Positions 8,420-16,519 of a DNA stretch of 64,000 nucleotides are shown piece after piece. Under the pieces are notes generated by a model. It worked only from the letters and a program-made list of their open reading frames with translations, ran no database searches and was not told where the DNA came from. This DNA comes from DATKZH01 sp035528065. Its GTDB lineage: Bacteria; Planctomycetota; Planctomycetia; Pirellulales; Thermoguttaceae. Made by a program: the position numbers and the translations under genes. Positions within the stretch are counted from its first letter, which is position 1. Each line of letters opens with the position of its first letter. Where the stretch lies: positions 1-64,000 of the forward strand of contig DATKZH010000562.1 in NCBI GenBank assembly GCA_035528065.1, read 5' to 3'.

Positions 8420-8674
8420 TTAGCCCCGGAGGGGCGTTCGTCAATAGCCCAGGGCGTAAGCCCTGGGATGGCGGAGTTGGTTCACGAGAAAGCCCCAACG
8501 GGGCGGCACTCCCCCTGTGCCGCCCCGTTGGGGCTCGAATCGTCGTCGATCCCATGTCCAGGGGCTTGCGCCCCTGGCTATTGACTGCCGTCCCTTCGGG
8601 ACTGAGATCCTCGCTGACAAGGCGGAGCCCGTAAACCGAAGAGAAATCGAAGCCCACGGACTGCGGTCCGTGGG
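8420..8674. repeat. Composite palindromic repeat block
   Basis: A large imperfect inverted repeat fills most of the 363-bp gap between the fusion gene and the nucleotidyltransferase. The left half (about 8440-8511) carries CAATAGCCCAGGGCGTAAG and AGCCCCAACGGGGCGGCAC. The right half (about 8516-8583) carries the same motifs in reverse order and strand. Each half also holds smaller hairpins. A separate perfect hairpin, CCCACGGAC-TGCG-GTCCGTGGG, ends the block at 8653-8674, 16 bp before the next ATG. The AGCCCCGGAGGGGCG and AGCCCAGGGCG motifs look like a dispersed family typical of planctomycete genomes. It may act as an mRNA stability or partial termination element. Confidence 0.75.
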
Positions 8675-8690
8675 ATGGAAACAACACGCC

Positions 8691-9473
8691 ATGACCGACC
8701 ACGGCATCCACCACCTCCAAATCGTCATCCCCGCCGCGGGGGAGGGGCGGCGGTTCGCCGAGGCCGGGTACGAGGTGCCCAAGCCGCTGGTGCCCGCCGC
8801 GGGCGCGCCGATGGTCGTCCGCGCGGTTCGGGACCTGCCTGCGGCCGATCGGGTGGTCTTCGTGGTCCGCGCGGAGCACGTGCGCGGGTATCGGATCGAC
8901 GAGCAGCTCCGGCGGCACTTCCCCGGCTGTCGCGTGGTGACCGTCGAGGGCGTGACCGAGGGCCAGGCCTGCACCGTGCGATTGGCGGCCGACGCCCTCC
9001 AGCCCGATTGGCCGGTGATTGTGGCCGCCTGCGACAACACGCACGTCTACGACCGCCAGAAGCTCGCCCGGCTCATGGCCGACCCGGCGGTCGAGTGCCT
9101 GATCTGGACCTATCGGGGCGACACCCGGGTGCTGGCCTCACCGGAGCAGCACGGCTGGGTGAGGGTCGACGGCGACCGCGTCGTCGAGGTATCCTGCAAG
9201 AGGCCGATCTCCGACTCGCCGCTGGAGGACCACGTGGTGAGCGGGTTCTTCAGCTTCCGCACGGCCCGGGGAATGATCGAGGCGATCGATCGGATGGTCG
9301 AGGCCGACGTGCGCGTGAACGGCGAGTTCTACCTGGACACGGTGCCCAACCTGCTGGTGGCCGACGGGCGCGACGTGCGGGTGTTCGAGGTCGAGAAGTA
9401 CATCGGCTGGGGAACGCCCCGCGATCTGGCCGACTTCGAGAAATGGGAGCGATACTTTGCCGAGCTCGACTGA
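8691..9473 (+). CDS. Sugar-phosphate nucleotidyltransferase (NTP_transferase family)
   Basis: A 260-aa cytoplasmic enzyme that joins NTP and a sugar- or alcohol-phosphate to give an NDP-activated donor and PPi. The family signature IPAAGEGRRF is at about residues 13-22, followed by the lysine motif VPKPLVP. Later motifs are ACDNTHVYD (the metal Asp region), GVTEGQACTV, NGEFYLDTVPNLL and EKYIGWGTPRDL. It is a compact form without the left-handed beta-helix of acyltransferase fusions, resembling GlmU/RmlA/LicC-type enzymes. The NTP and sugar cannot be told from sequence. It restarts the cluster after the repeat block and overlaps the next gene by 17 bp. Confidence 0.88.
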   Translation: MTDHGIHHLQIVIPAAGEGRRFAEAGYEVPKPLVPAAGAPMVVRAVRDLPAADRVVFVVRAEHVRGYRIDEQLRRHFPGCRVVTVEGVTEGQACTVRLAADALQPDWPVIVAACDNTHVYDRQKLARLMADPAVECLIWTYRGDTRVLASPEQHGWVRVDGDRVVEVSCKRPISDSPLEDHVVSGFFSFRTARGMIEAIDRMVEADVRVNGEFYLDTVPNLLVADGRDVRVFEVEKYIGWGTPRDLADFEKWERYFAELD

Positions 9474-10026
9474 AGGCTGGTCCGAACGCCGCGAGACCGC
9501 CAAGCAAATCCGCCGGTTCATCGTGATCGGCGTGCTCAGCGTGCTGACCGACTTCACCGTCTACACGCTGCTGACCCGGCTCGGGCTGCTCTGGGACGCG
9601 TCGAAGGGCGTGTCGTACGTTTCGGGCATGGTCGTGGGGTTCATCGGCAACAAGCTCTGGACGTTCGAGTCCGCACGACGCTCCCCTGCCGAGCCGATCA
9701 CCTATCTCCTGCTTTACACCGCGACACTCGGCGTCAACGTGCTGGTGAACCGAATCGTGCTCGTCGTGATGATCGCTTGGCTGCCGCTCGGCGCGGTCAA
9801 GGGCTTGGCCTTCCTGGCAGCCACGGGCGTGACCACCGTGCTCAACTTCGTGGGCATGAAATGGCTCACGTTTCGGGTGGGGGTGCGCCAGCGACGGGAG
9901 CGGGTGGAGGCCGCCGCCGGGGACGGGGAAAAGGGGACGCAGCTCTTTTGCCGGAACGGCCCGAAGGGTGCTTCGCACAAAAGAGCTGCGTCCCCTTTTC
10001 CCGGCTTCGAAAGGGAGGAGCCGTGA
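9457..10026 (+). CDS. GtrA family membrane protein
   Basis: A 189-aa GtrA-like protein with four predicted membrane helices (about residues 20-130), including VSGMVVGFIGNKLWTF and the terminal KWLTFRV. GtrA proteins are thought to flip or position polyprenyl-phosphate-linked sugars. The TTG at 9457 inside the previous gene is the only upstream start that keeps the whole first helix; it is unusual and unproven. The last 35 or so residues, after VRQRRERVEAA, are encoded by an inverted-repeat insertion (see 9926-10002) and are probably not part of the ancestral protein. The stop overlaps the next ATG. A second GtrA module in the same cluster is fused to an epimerase. Confidence 0.85.
   Translation: MPSSTEGWSERRETAKQIRRFIVIGVLSVLTDFTVYTLLTRLGLLWDASKGVSYVSGMVVGFIGNKLWTFESARRSPAEPITYLLLYTATLGVNVLVNRIVLVVMIAWLPLGAVKGLAFLAATGVTTVLNFVGMKWLTFRVGVRQRRERVEAAAGDGEKGTQLFCRNGPKGASHKRAASPFPGFEREEP
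9926..10002. repeat. 25-bp perfect inverted repeat inserted in gtrA 3' end
   Basis: Perfect 25-bp arms (9926-9950 and 9978-10002), reading GGGAAAAGGGGACGCAGCTC then TTTTG, flank a 27-bp centre. The element lies inside the coding frame of the GtrA gene and is translated without a stop on this strand. The arm design (GGGAAAA, GGGGAC, a variable 7-mer, then TTTT) is shared with the element at 43708-43800. Confidence 0.9.
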
Positions 10027-10631
10027 TGAAGTTCATCCAGCATCGCGTCAACACGGTCGAGCAGCTTCGCAACGTGCCGCACGAGTACGGGGTGGAGCTC
10101 GATCTGCGGGACCGGGGCGAGCGGCTCATCCTGGTCCACGACCCGTTCCGGGACGGCGAGGATTTTGGCCCTTATCTCCGCGAGTACCGGCACGGCACGA
10201 TGATCCTCAACGTCAAGAGCGAGCGGATCGAGCCCCGGGTGTTGGAGGAGCTGGAGGCGGCGGGCACGGTCGACGACTACTTCTTCCTCGACTGCTCGTT
10301 TCCCATGATCCGGCAGTTGGTCGCCCGGGGCGAGCACCGCATCGCCGTCCGGTTCAGCGAGTACGAGCCGATCGAGGGCCCGCTCGCGTTGGCCGGGCAG
10401 GTCGACTGGGTCTGGGTCGATTGCTTCACCCGGCTGCCGCTCGACGACGCCACCTACGCCCGGCTGAGCGAACGCTTCAAGATCTGCATCGTCTCGCCGG
10501 AGCTCGAGGGGCACGAGCTCGGACGGATCGCCGAGTTCGCCCGGCAGCTCGCCCCGTACGCGATCGACGCGGTCTGCACGAAGCGTCCCGACCTCTGGAA
10601 GAAGGCTATCGAGGAAGGAAGGCCCACATGA
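10026..10631 (+). CDS. GDPD/PLC-like TIM-barrel phosphodiesterase
   Basis: A 201-aa short TIM-barrel protein of the glycerophosphodiester phosphodiesterase type. It has the catalytic first half: IQHRVNT (metal/acid His), GVELDLRDR (metal Glu and Asp) and LVHDPF (second His). That order matches the family HR...E.D...HD. The later part is shorter than in typical GDPDs of about 250 aa. Expected chemistry is hydrolysis of a phosphodiester to a phosphomonoester and an alcohol. In this cluster the natural substrate may be a glycan- or lipid-linked phosphodiester rather than free glycerophosphodiesters, by inference. ATG 10026 overlaps the previous stop, and its own stop overlaps the next ATG. Confidence 0.78.
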   Translation: MKFIQHRVNTVEQLRNVPHEYGVELDLRDRGERLILVHDPFRDGEDFGPYLREYRHGTMILNVKSERIEPRVLEELEAAGTVDDYFFLDCSFPMIRQLVARGEHRIAVRFSEYEPIEGPLALAGQVDWVWVDCFTRLPLDDATYARLSERFKICIVSPELEGHELGRIAEFARQLAPYAIDAVCTKRPDLWKKAIEEGRPT

Positions 10632-13375
10632 CGACAAGCTCGCGCGAGCGCACTCGGCCGCGTGCGCTCTGGCAGGTTCTCGCGATCGGCCTGGCGGTCG
10701 GCGCCTGGCTGCTGCTGGCCTTGTTGCACTTGGACGTCCGCTTCGGGCGGATCGCACTGCCGATCACCATATCGCTCGAGGCAAACGGGCCGCTGGGGCC
10801 GGACGACGTGAAGCTGGGCTGGGAGTACCGCCGCGGCAATTTCGCCCCTGCGCGGCGCGGGTACACGATGGACGGCGTGCGCGTGTGGCGGCTCCGCCAA
10901 GCCTGGATCCCCTCGCTGGTGTTGGCCGGAGAGCCCGCCACGCTGGAGCGGATCGAGAAGGTCACGGTCGAGATCGGCGAAGGAGGGGAAGCAGAGCGCC
11001 TGGATACGTGGCCTTCGGAGTGGGCCCCCTGGTCGGCCGATCCATCGTTGGGCATTCCGGAAGGCTGGGAGGTGCGGCGGATGTCGACGCGCCCGGATCG
11101 GCCCTACTCGATCTTCCCGTCGTTCGAGGGGCTGTTGGACTACCCCGGCGACGCGGTACTGCTCCGCCGGGCACTCACGCATCCGGTCTTCCTCACGTTC
11201 CTGGGGTTCTTCGCCCTGGTCCTGGTCGCCCGGCATCGCTTCTCGCGGAGGGCGATCGACGCCTCGCTCTTGGAGGCCGTGGTTCCGACCCAGCATGCTC
11301 CGAGCGCGTCCTTCGAATCCGCGGAGACCGAAGCGAGTCGCCCGGCCCATACGGCGCTCTGGCTGCTGGCCGGACTGGTGGTGCTGGCGATCTGCGGCGT
11401 GGTGCTCGAGAGCCTGGAGTCGTACTACTTCACCCAGGACGACAACTACTCGCAGTTCTTCCCGGGGATGCTGTCCGGATGCCGGGCCGCGTTTGCCGGC
11501 GCATTTCCCAACTGGAATCCGCATCAATTCCTGGGTGCCCCGCTTGCCGAGGTGGGGACGTATGCCCTCACCTATCCGCCGACGTACCTCTCGTACGCCC
11601 TGGCCACGTACGTTCTCGGCGACGAGCTGGCGACGGTCGAGGTGTTCTGCTGGCTGCACTTGGTTGCGGGCTTTGCGGCCTCCTTCTGGCTGGGGCGTCG
11701 GCTGGGGCTCCCGGCGTCGCTCAGCGCGGCGATGAGCCTTTCGTTCGTGCTCTCGGGCTACGCCCTGATCGGCGGCCGCTCCTGGTTCTACATGGTCCCG
11801 ACGTTCGCCTTCGCCCCGCTGTTGGGGGTTTCGGTCCACTCGCTGACCCGGCGCGACCCGACGTGGCGCTGGCTCGTGGGCACGGGCGCGGTCATCGGCC
11901 TCTACTTCCACGCGGGCAACGCCCAGATGTGGGCCTACGGCGTGTCGTTCTACTGCCTGGCGCTCGCGTGGTGCACGCTCTCGGGCGCGATCCCGTGGCG
12001 GCGGATGATTCGGTCGCTCGGGGCGCTTGCCGTGGGGCTGGGCGCGGCGGCGCCCTTGCTGGTGCCGCAGTTTTTGGGCATCCGCGGGCTGGACCGCTTG
12101 GAGGGCGGCGGCGGCAACGCCCTGGCCGGCATGCACGCCATGCTCTTTCCCTACCCGCTGGGCAGGGCCGACGCGCCCGCCGACCTGGGCACCATGCACC
12201 TCCACCTGTTCGGCTCGCTTTACTACGCGGGCAGCGTGTTCACCCTGGCCTGGCTGGCCGGGCTGCTGGTCGCCTGGCTCTACCCGGGCCGAACGCGATC
12301 GCTGCTGGCCAGCCCGCTCTTCACGCTGGGGCTGGTGGCGCTGCTCCTGTCGGTCGGCGAGGCGGGCGTGCTCTGGTACGTGCAGGCCAAGCTGCCGGTG
12401 TTCAACCAGTTCAAGCACCCGATCAAGGTGTTGCCCTTCTTCCATTTCTTCTCGCTCGCGTGCGGGGCGCTGGTGGTGCACCGGCTCGCGCTCTTGACCC
12501 GGTCGCCCGGCCGGTGGAGGGAGGCCTGTTCCGGCGTGGTCTGCGTGCTGCTGATCTACCACGTGTCGCTTGCGAGTACGTCGTTCTACTCATTCAGCGA
12601 CCGGCCGTATCCGGCCATGCCCGAGGCGATCATGCGGCTTCTGAAGCGGGGCGACGAGCCGGTTCGGGTGATGCCCATCGCGCAGGCACGATCGACGGCG
12701 AAGGGCTACACGTTGAGCCTCACGAACAGCTTCGCCAGCGTGTACGCGATCGACTCCTACTGGGGGCACGACCCGCTGGTCTCCTACCGCCCGGAGTTCC
12801 AGCGGATCGAGCGCGCCGCCGAGGCCGACATGCTCGATACGCTGCGGCGCGTGGGCGTGTCGTATCTGTTGGTTCACTCGACGAGCGACCGGCCGGTGCC
12901 CAGCGTGAACCCGTCGGTCCGCTGGCAGGAGACCCGCAACCTGCACGTCCTCGAACCGGTGCGAAGCTACTATGCCACTCGCCGGCCGGTGGCCGAAGCC
13001 GGCGACCTGCGCCTGTTCGAGCTCGATGGCGCGGACCCCATGGCCTTCCCCGCCGGGCATCCCAGCCGGCCCTTGCCGATCGTCCGCATCCCCTCCGGCG
13101 CGCGAGTCGACCTCGCCGATCTTCCCCAGGGCGGCGACGTGGTGGTCAACTACCTCTGGTACGAAGGCATCCGCGTCTCGGCCGACGGCCGGCCCGTCCC
13201 CTCCACCCCCGACCAGTTCGGCCGCATCCGGGCAAAAGCCCCGCCTGGCACTCAAGCTCTGACCGTGCGCTATCACAGCCCGTGGCTTTTGGGTATCACG
13301 ACCGGTCTCGGCTTGGTCACGATCGGCGCATGCTGGTGTTGGCTTCTGGGGAGAAGGGGCTCAGCGGTAGCTTGA
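10628..13375 (+). CDS. YfhO-like polytopic membrane protein
   Basis: A 915-aa membrane protein. One membrane anchor lies near residues 12-35, then an extracytoplasmic beta-rich region to about 170. A multi-helix block follows at about 180-650 and a soluble extracytoplasmic C-terminal domain ends with one last membrane helix near 890-910. YFTQDDNYSQFFPG, NWNPHQFLGAPLAE and FNQFKHPIKVLPFF match bacterial YfhO membrane proteins. YfhO glycosylates lipoteichoic acid in Gram-positives, so a polyprenyl-phosphate sugar-dependent glycosyltransferase is the best guess. It is the last and largest cluster gene. ATG 10628 overlaps the previous stop by 4 bp. Confidence 0.82.
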   Translation: MTTSSRERTRPRALWQVLAIGLAVGAWLLLALLHLDVRFGRIALPITISLEANGPLGPDDVKLGWEYRRGNFAPARRGYTMDGVRVWRLRQAWIPSLVLAGEPATLERIEKVTVEIGEGGEAERLDTWPSEWAPWSADPSLGIPEGWEVRRMSTRPDRPYSIFPSFEGLLDYPGDAVLLRRALTHPVFLTFLGFFALVLVARHRFSRRAIDASLLEAVVPTQHAPSASFESAETEASRPAHTALWLLAGLVVLAICGVVLESLESYYFTQDDNYSQFFPGMLSGCRAAFAGAFPNWNPHQFLGAPLAEVGTYALTYPPTYLSYALATYVLGDELATVEVFCWLHLVAGFAASFWLGRRLGLPASLSAAMSLSFVLSGYALIGGRSWFYMVPTFAFAPLLGVSVHSLTRRDPTWRWLVGTGAVIGLYFHAGNAQMWAYGVSFYCLALAWCTLSGAIPWRRMIRSLGALAVGLGAAAPLLVPQFLGIRGLDRLEGGGGNALAGMHAMLFPYPLGRADAPADLGTMHLHLFGSLYYAGSVFTLAWLAGLLVAWLYPGRTRSLLASPLFTLGLVALLLSVGEAGVLWYVQAKLPVFNQFKHPIKVLPFFHFFSLACGALVVHRLALLTRSPGRWREACSGVVCVLLIYHVSLASTSFYSFSDRPYPAMPEAIMRLLKRGDEPVRVMPIAQARSTAKGYTLSLTNSFASVYAIDSYWGHDPLVSYRPEFQRIERAAEADMLDTLRRVGVSYLLVHSTSDRPVPSVNPSVRWQETRNLHVLEPVRSYYATRRPVAEAGDLRLFELDGADPMAFPAGHPSRPLPIVRIPSGARVDLADLPQGGDVVVNYLWYEGIRVSADGRPVPSTPDQFGRIRAKAPPGTQALTVRYHSPWLLGITTGLGLVTIGACWCWLLGRRGSAVA

Positions 13376-13468
13376 CCGCACGAGCCGGAAACGTCAAACT
13401 CACGGAACCAAACCCTCACGGGAAGTGACCCGCAGGGCACACGAGCCGCTGGAAACGAGAGCAACACG

Positions 13469-15589
13469 ATGACACGACTGACCATGGCGATTCTGTTCGG
13501 AGTTCTTGCTGCCGCCGCCACTGCTCAGGGAGCGGAAATGGAAGACGAATTCGTTTGGCTGGAGGAGATCGAGGGGAAGGAAGCGCTCGACTGGGTCCGT
13601 GGGCAGAACCGGTTGGCCCTGGACCGGTTCGAGGCGAACCCGCTCTACGCCCGGTTCAAGGCAACCGCCGAGCGGATCCTTCAGGACAAGGAGCGGATTC
13701 CGTACGGGCAGCTTCGCGGCGAGTGGGTCTACAACTTCTGGCGCGACGAAGAGCACGTGCGAGGGATCTGGCGCAGAGCGAAGCTGGCCGACTACCTCAA
13801 AGACGACGTGCCTTGGGAAGTCCTTCTCGACGTGGACAAGCTGGCCGAAGCCGAGAAAGAGAACTGGGTCTATAAGGGCACCGAGCCCCTGCCGCCCGAC
13901 CACACGCGTTACCTCATCGATCTCTCCCGCGGCGGGAAGGACGCCCACGTCGTCCGCGAGTTCGACGCGGCGACCAAAGCCTTCGTGCCCGACGGCTTCA
14001 AGCTCGAGGAGGCCAAAAGCCGGGTGAGCTGGTACGACCGCGACACCGTGGTCGTGGGCACCGATTTCGGCGAGGGCTCGCTGACCCGATCGGGCTACCC
14101 GCGCGTGCTCAAGGTGTGGCGCCGCGGGCAGCCGCTGGAGGAGGCGAAAACCCTCTTCGAGGGCGAGTTCGAGGACGTGAGCGTCGGGTTCTCGCGGGAC
14201 TTCAAGTCCGACCCGGCCTTGTGCCTTTGGGCCCGCCACCTGGACTTCTACACGGCGCGGCACTGGCTCTCGCGCGGGCTGGGGTCGAGGACCGCGGTCC
14301 CCGTGCCGGACGACACCGAGTTCGCCGGCTTCTTCCGGGGCCGAGTGATGTTCCTCCTGCGATCCGACTGGAAGGCCGAGCGCGTGCGTCCGCAGATGGA
14401 CGCCGTGCCCCAAGGCTCCCTCGTGGCGCTTTCGGCCGAGGAGGTGCTCTCGACGGCGGGCGGTCCGCCCGTGGTCGAGGTCCTCTACGTGCCCGACGAG
14501 CGAAGCTCGCTGGCCGGCGTCTCCCGCACGGAAGACGCGCTGTTGCTCAACGTGTTGGAGAACGTCGAGAGCAAGCTGCTTCGGCTCGTGCCGAGGGAGG
14601 CGTCCGGCCCGGCCTCGTGGCAGTCGGCGGAGATCCCCCTGGCGGAGAAGGGGACGATCGGCGTCGTCTCGGCGAACGCCTTCACCGACCGGGTGTTCCT
14701 CTCGTACGAGAGCTTTCTGGTGCCCGAGCGGCTGTATCTCGCCGACGGCGTGACGGCCCCGGAAGTGGTGAAGACCCTGGCCGAAAAGTTCGACGCCACG
14801 GGCCTCGTGGTCGACCAGCATCACGCGCGGAGCACCGACGGCACGCGGATCCCGTACTTCGTGATTCGTCGGCGGGATCTCGCGTTCGACGGCACGAGCC
14901 CGACCATCTTGTACGGCTACGGGGGATTCGAGATCCCGATGCGGCCCAGCTACATGGAGTTGAGCGGCAAGCTGTGGCTGGAGCGGGGCGGGGTGTACGT
15001 GGTGGCCAACATCCGCGGCGGCGGCGAGTTCGGCCCGCGATGGCACCAGGCCGCGCTCAAGGAGAATCGGCAGCGCGCGTTCGACGACTTCCTCAGCGTC
15101 GCCGAAGACCTCATCGCCCGCAAGATCACCTCCCCCGCCCACCTGGGCATCCTGGGCGGGAGCAACGGCGGGCTGCTCGTGGGGGCCGCGTTCACGCAGC
15201 GGCCCGAGCTGTTCGAGGCGGCCGTCTGCGTCGTGCCGCTTTTGGACATGCTCCGCTACTCGAAGCTCTTGGCCGGGCCGAGCTGGATGGCCGAGTACGG
15301 CGACCCGGACGACCCCGCGATGCGCCGCGTGCTGGCCCAGTATTCGCCCTATCATCACCTCAAGCCGGACGTCGACTACCCGGAAGTGTTCTTCATGACC
15401 TCGACCAAGGACGACCGGGTGCATCCCGGCCACGCCCGCAAGATGGTCGCCCGGATGACCGCGATGGGGCACAAGGTCTTCTACTACGAGAACATCGAGG
15501 GCGGCCACGGGGCGGCGGCCAATCTGCTCCAACAGGCGCGGCGCTACGCGCTCCAGTACGTTTATTTCAACGAGAAGCTGTCGCCGTAG
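13469..15589 (+). CDS. Prolyl oligopeptidase family serine peptidase (S9A), exported
   Basis: A 706-aa peptidase cleaving after proline in short peptides. The N-terminal 20 residues form a signal peptide ending TAQGA. Residues about 90-420 form the propeller and the last 260 the alpha/beta hydrolase domain. The catalytic triad is visible: Ser565 in LGGSNGG, Asp in TKDDRV (648/649) and His680 in EGGHGAA. YGYGGFEIP and ANIRGGGEFG are the usual S9A landmarks. ATG 13469 is the natural start before the signal peptide. It stands alone, about 90 bp after the YfhO-like gene on the same strand, and is convergent with the radical SAM gene. Confidence 0.93.
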   Translation: MTRLTMAILFGVLAAAATAQGAEMEDEFVWLEEIEGKEALDWVRGQNRLALDRFEANPLYARFKATAERILQDKERIPYGQLRGEWVYNFWRDEEHVRGIWRRAKLADYLKDDVPWEVLLDVDKLAEAEKENWVYKGTEPLPPDHTRYLIDLSRGGKDAHVVREFDAATKAFVPDGFKLEEAKSRVSWYDRDTVVVGTDFGEGSLTRSGYPRVLKVWRRGQPLEEAKTLFEGEFEDVSVGFSRDFKSDPALCLWARHLDFYTARHWLSRGLGSRTAVPVPDDTEFAGFFRGRVMFLLRSDWKAERVRPQMDAVPQGSLVALSAEEVLSTAGGPPVVEVLYVPDERSSLAGVSRTEDALLLNVLENVESKLLRLVPREASGPASWQSAEIPLAEKGTIGVVSANAFTDRVFLSYESFLVPERLYLADGVTAPEVVKTLAEKFDATGLVVDQHHARSTDGTRIPYFVIRRRDLAFDGTSPTILYGYGGFEIPMRPSYMELSGKLWLERGGVYVVANIRGGGEFGPRWHQAALKENRQRAFDDFLSVAEDLIARKITSPAHLGILGGSNGGLLVGAAFTQRPELFEAAVCVVPLLDMLRYSKLLAGPSWMAEYGDPDDPAMRRVLAQYSPYHHLKPDVDYPEVFFMTSTKDDRVHPGHARKMVARMTAMGHKVFYYENIEGGHGAAANLLQQARRYALQYVYFNEKLSP

Positions 15590-15604
15590 CGAACCGGAGA
15601 CTCC

Positions 15605-15627
15605 GTGGGTCTCGTTCCTCGACCCAC
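15605..15627. terminator. Hairpin between convergent genes
   Basis: GTGGGTC pairs with GACCCAC around a 9-nt loop in the 54-bp gap between the oligopeptidase and radical SAM stop codons. There is no T-tract, so it is a weak bidirectional terminator candidate at best. Confidence 0.35.
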
Positions 15628-15643
15628 CCTACGTGTGTCCACT

Positions 15644-16519
15644 CTAGAAACAGCGCGCCAGCCGGTCCGCGATCGCGTGTCGCTCGGCCGAGCGGGCGAC
15701 GCGATCGCGGAGTTCTGCGAGATACTCCTCACGCCCCCGGTGATCGAACAGGACCCGGCGATAGCGCGCGTGCAGGTCCGGGAACCGCTCCCGCAGAAGC
15801 TGGGCCACCGAGGGCCAGACCTTGGGACGCGGGTTCAGGGCGTCGACCCAGATCACGTCGACCTCGAGATCGGCCGCCCGTTCGAACATCGCGTCGATCG
15901 ACGCCGGGTCGTCGGAGAGAAAGGGCAAGAGCGGGCCGAACATGATCGCCGTCTCGAGCCCGGCCCGGCGTGCCTCCTCAATCACGCGGAACCGTTCCTC
16001 GACGCTCGCGCATCCCGGCTCCCACAGCTTCGCCAGGCCCTCGTCCGGCGTGGTCACCGTGACGCCGATCCGGGCCTTGCGTCCGGCGAGCACGTCGAGG
16101 TCGCGGAGCACCAGCCGGCTCTTCGTGAGCACGTTGACCCGAAACCCGTGCTCCAGCAACAGCTCGCAGCACCGCCGCGTGAGCCGGCGCTCGGCCTCGA
16201 CCGGCTGCCAGCCGTCGCAGGCACTGGAGACGAACACACGGCCCGGCTCGGCGCGCCGCAACTGGCGCCGGAGCGCTTCGGCCGCGTTGACCTTCACGTC
16301 GACGAACCGGCCCCACGCCTCCCGGTGCGGATGGAACCGCTGCATAAATCGGGCGTAGCAATAGACGCAGGCGTGCGAGCAGCCCGTGTAGCAGTTGAGC
16401 GTGTAGTCGCTGATCGAGCTGCGGTTGAGGATCGTCTTGCACGCCGTCTCACGGACGACGAGGCCGCGAGGGACATCGGCCGGCGCTTCCGCTGCGGTCT
16501 TGGGCCGACCATGTGTCAT
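15644..16519 (-). CDS. Radical SAM protein, spore-photoproduct-lyase-like (PA0069/SplB-type)
   Basis: A 291-aa radical SAM protein. The [4Fe-4S] cysteines are in CYTGCSHACVYCYARF (C47, C51, C54, spacing CX3CX2C), preceded by LNRSSISDYTLN. This context is typical of the Rv2578c/PA0069 group related to spore photoproduct lyase. Such proteins cleave SAM to a 5'-deoxyadenosyl radical; the substrate of this group is not settled, and a nucleic-acid role is often assumed. It is the second gene of a two-gene unit: its ATG overlaps the sulfatase stop (ATGA). Whether it serves the sulfatase is doubtful, because it lacks the extra cluster motifs of sulfatase-maturing enzymes. Confidence 0.87.
   Translation of the reverse strand: MTHGRPKTAAEAPADVPRGLVVRETACKTILNRSSISDYTLNCYTGCSHACVYCYARFMQRFHPHREAWGRFVDVKVNAAEALRRQLRRAEPGRVFVSSACDGWQPVEAERRLTRRCCELLLEHGFRVNVLTKSRLVLRDLDVLAGRKARIGVTVTTPDEGLAKLWEPGCASVEERFRVIEEARRAGLETAIMFGPLLPFLSDDPASIDAMFERAADLEVDVIWVDALNPRPKVWPSVAQLLRERFPDLHARYRRVLFDHRGREEYLAELRDRVARSAERHAIADRLARCF

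Noticed and set aside
15644..16519. Anaerobic sulfatase-maturing enzyme for the adjacent sulfatase
   Set aside because: It has only the one radical SAM Cys cluster and matches the spore-photoproduct-lyase-like group; the SPASM-type Cys motifs of maturases are missing.
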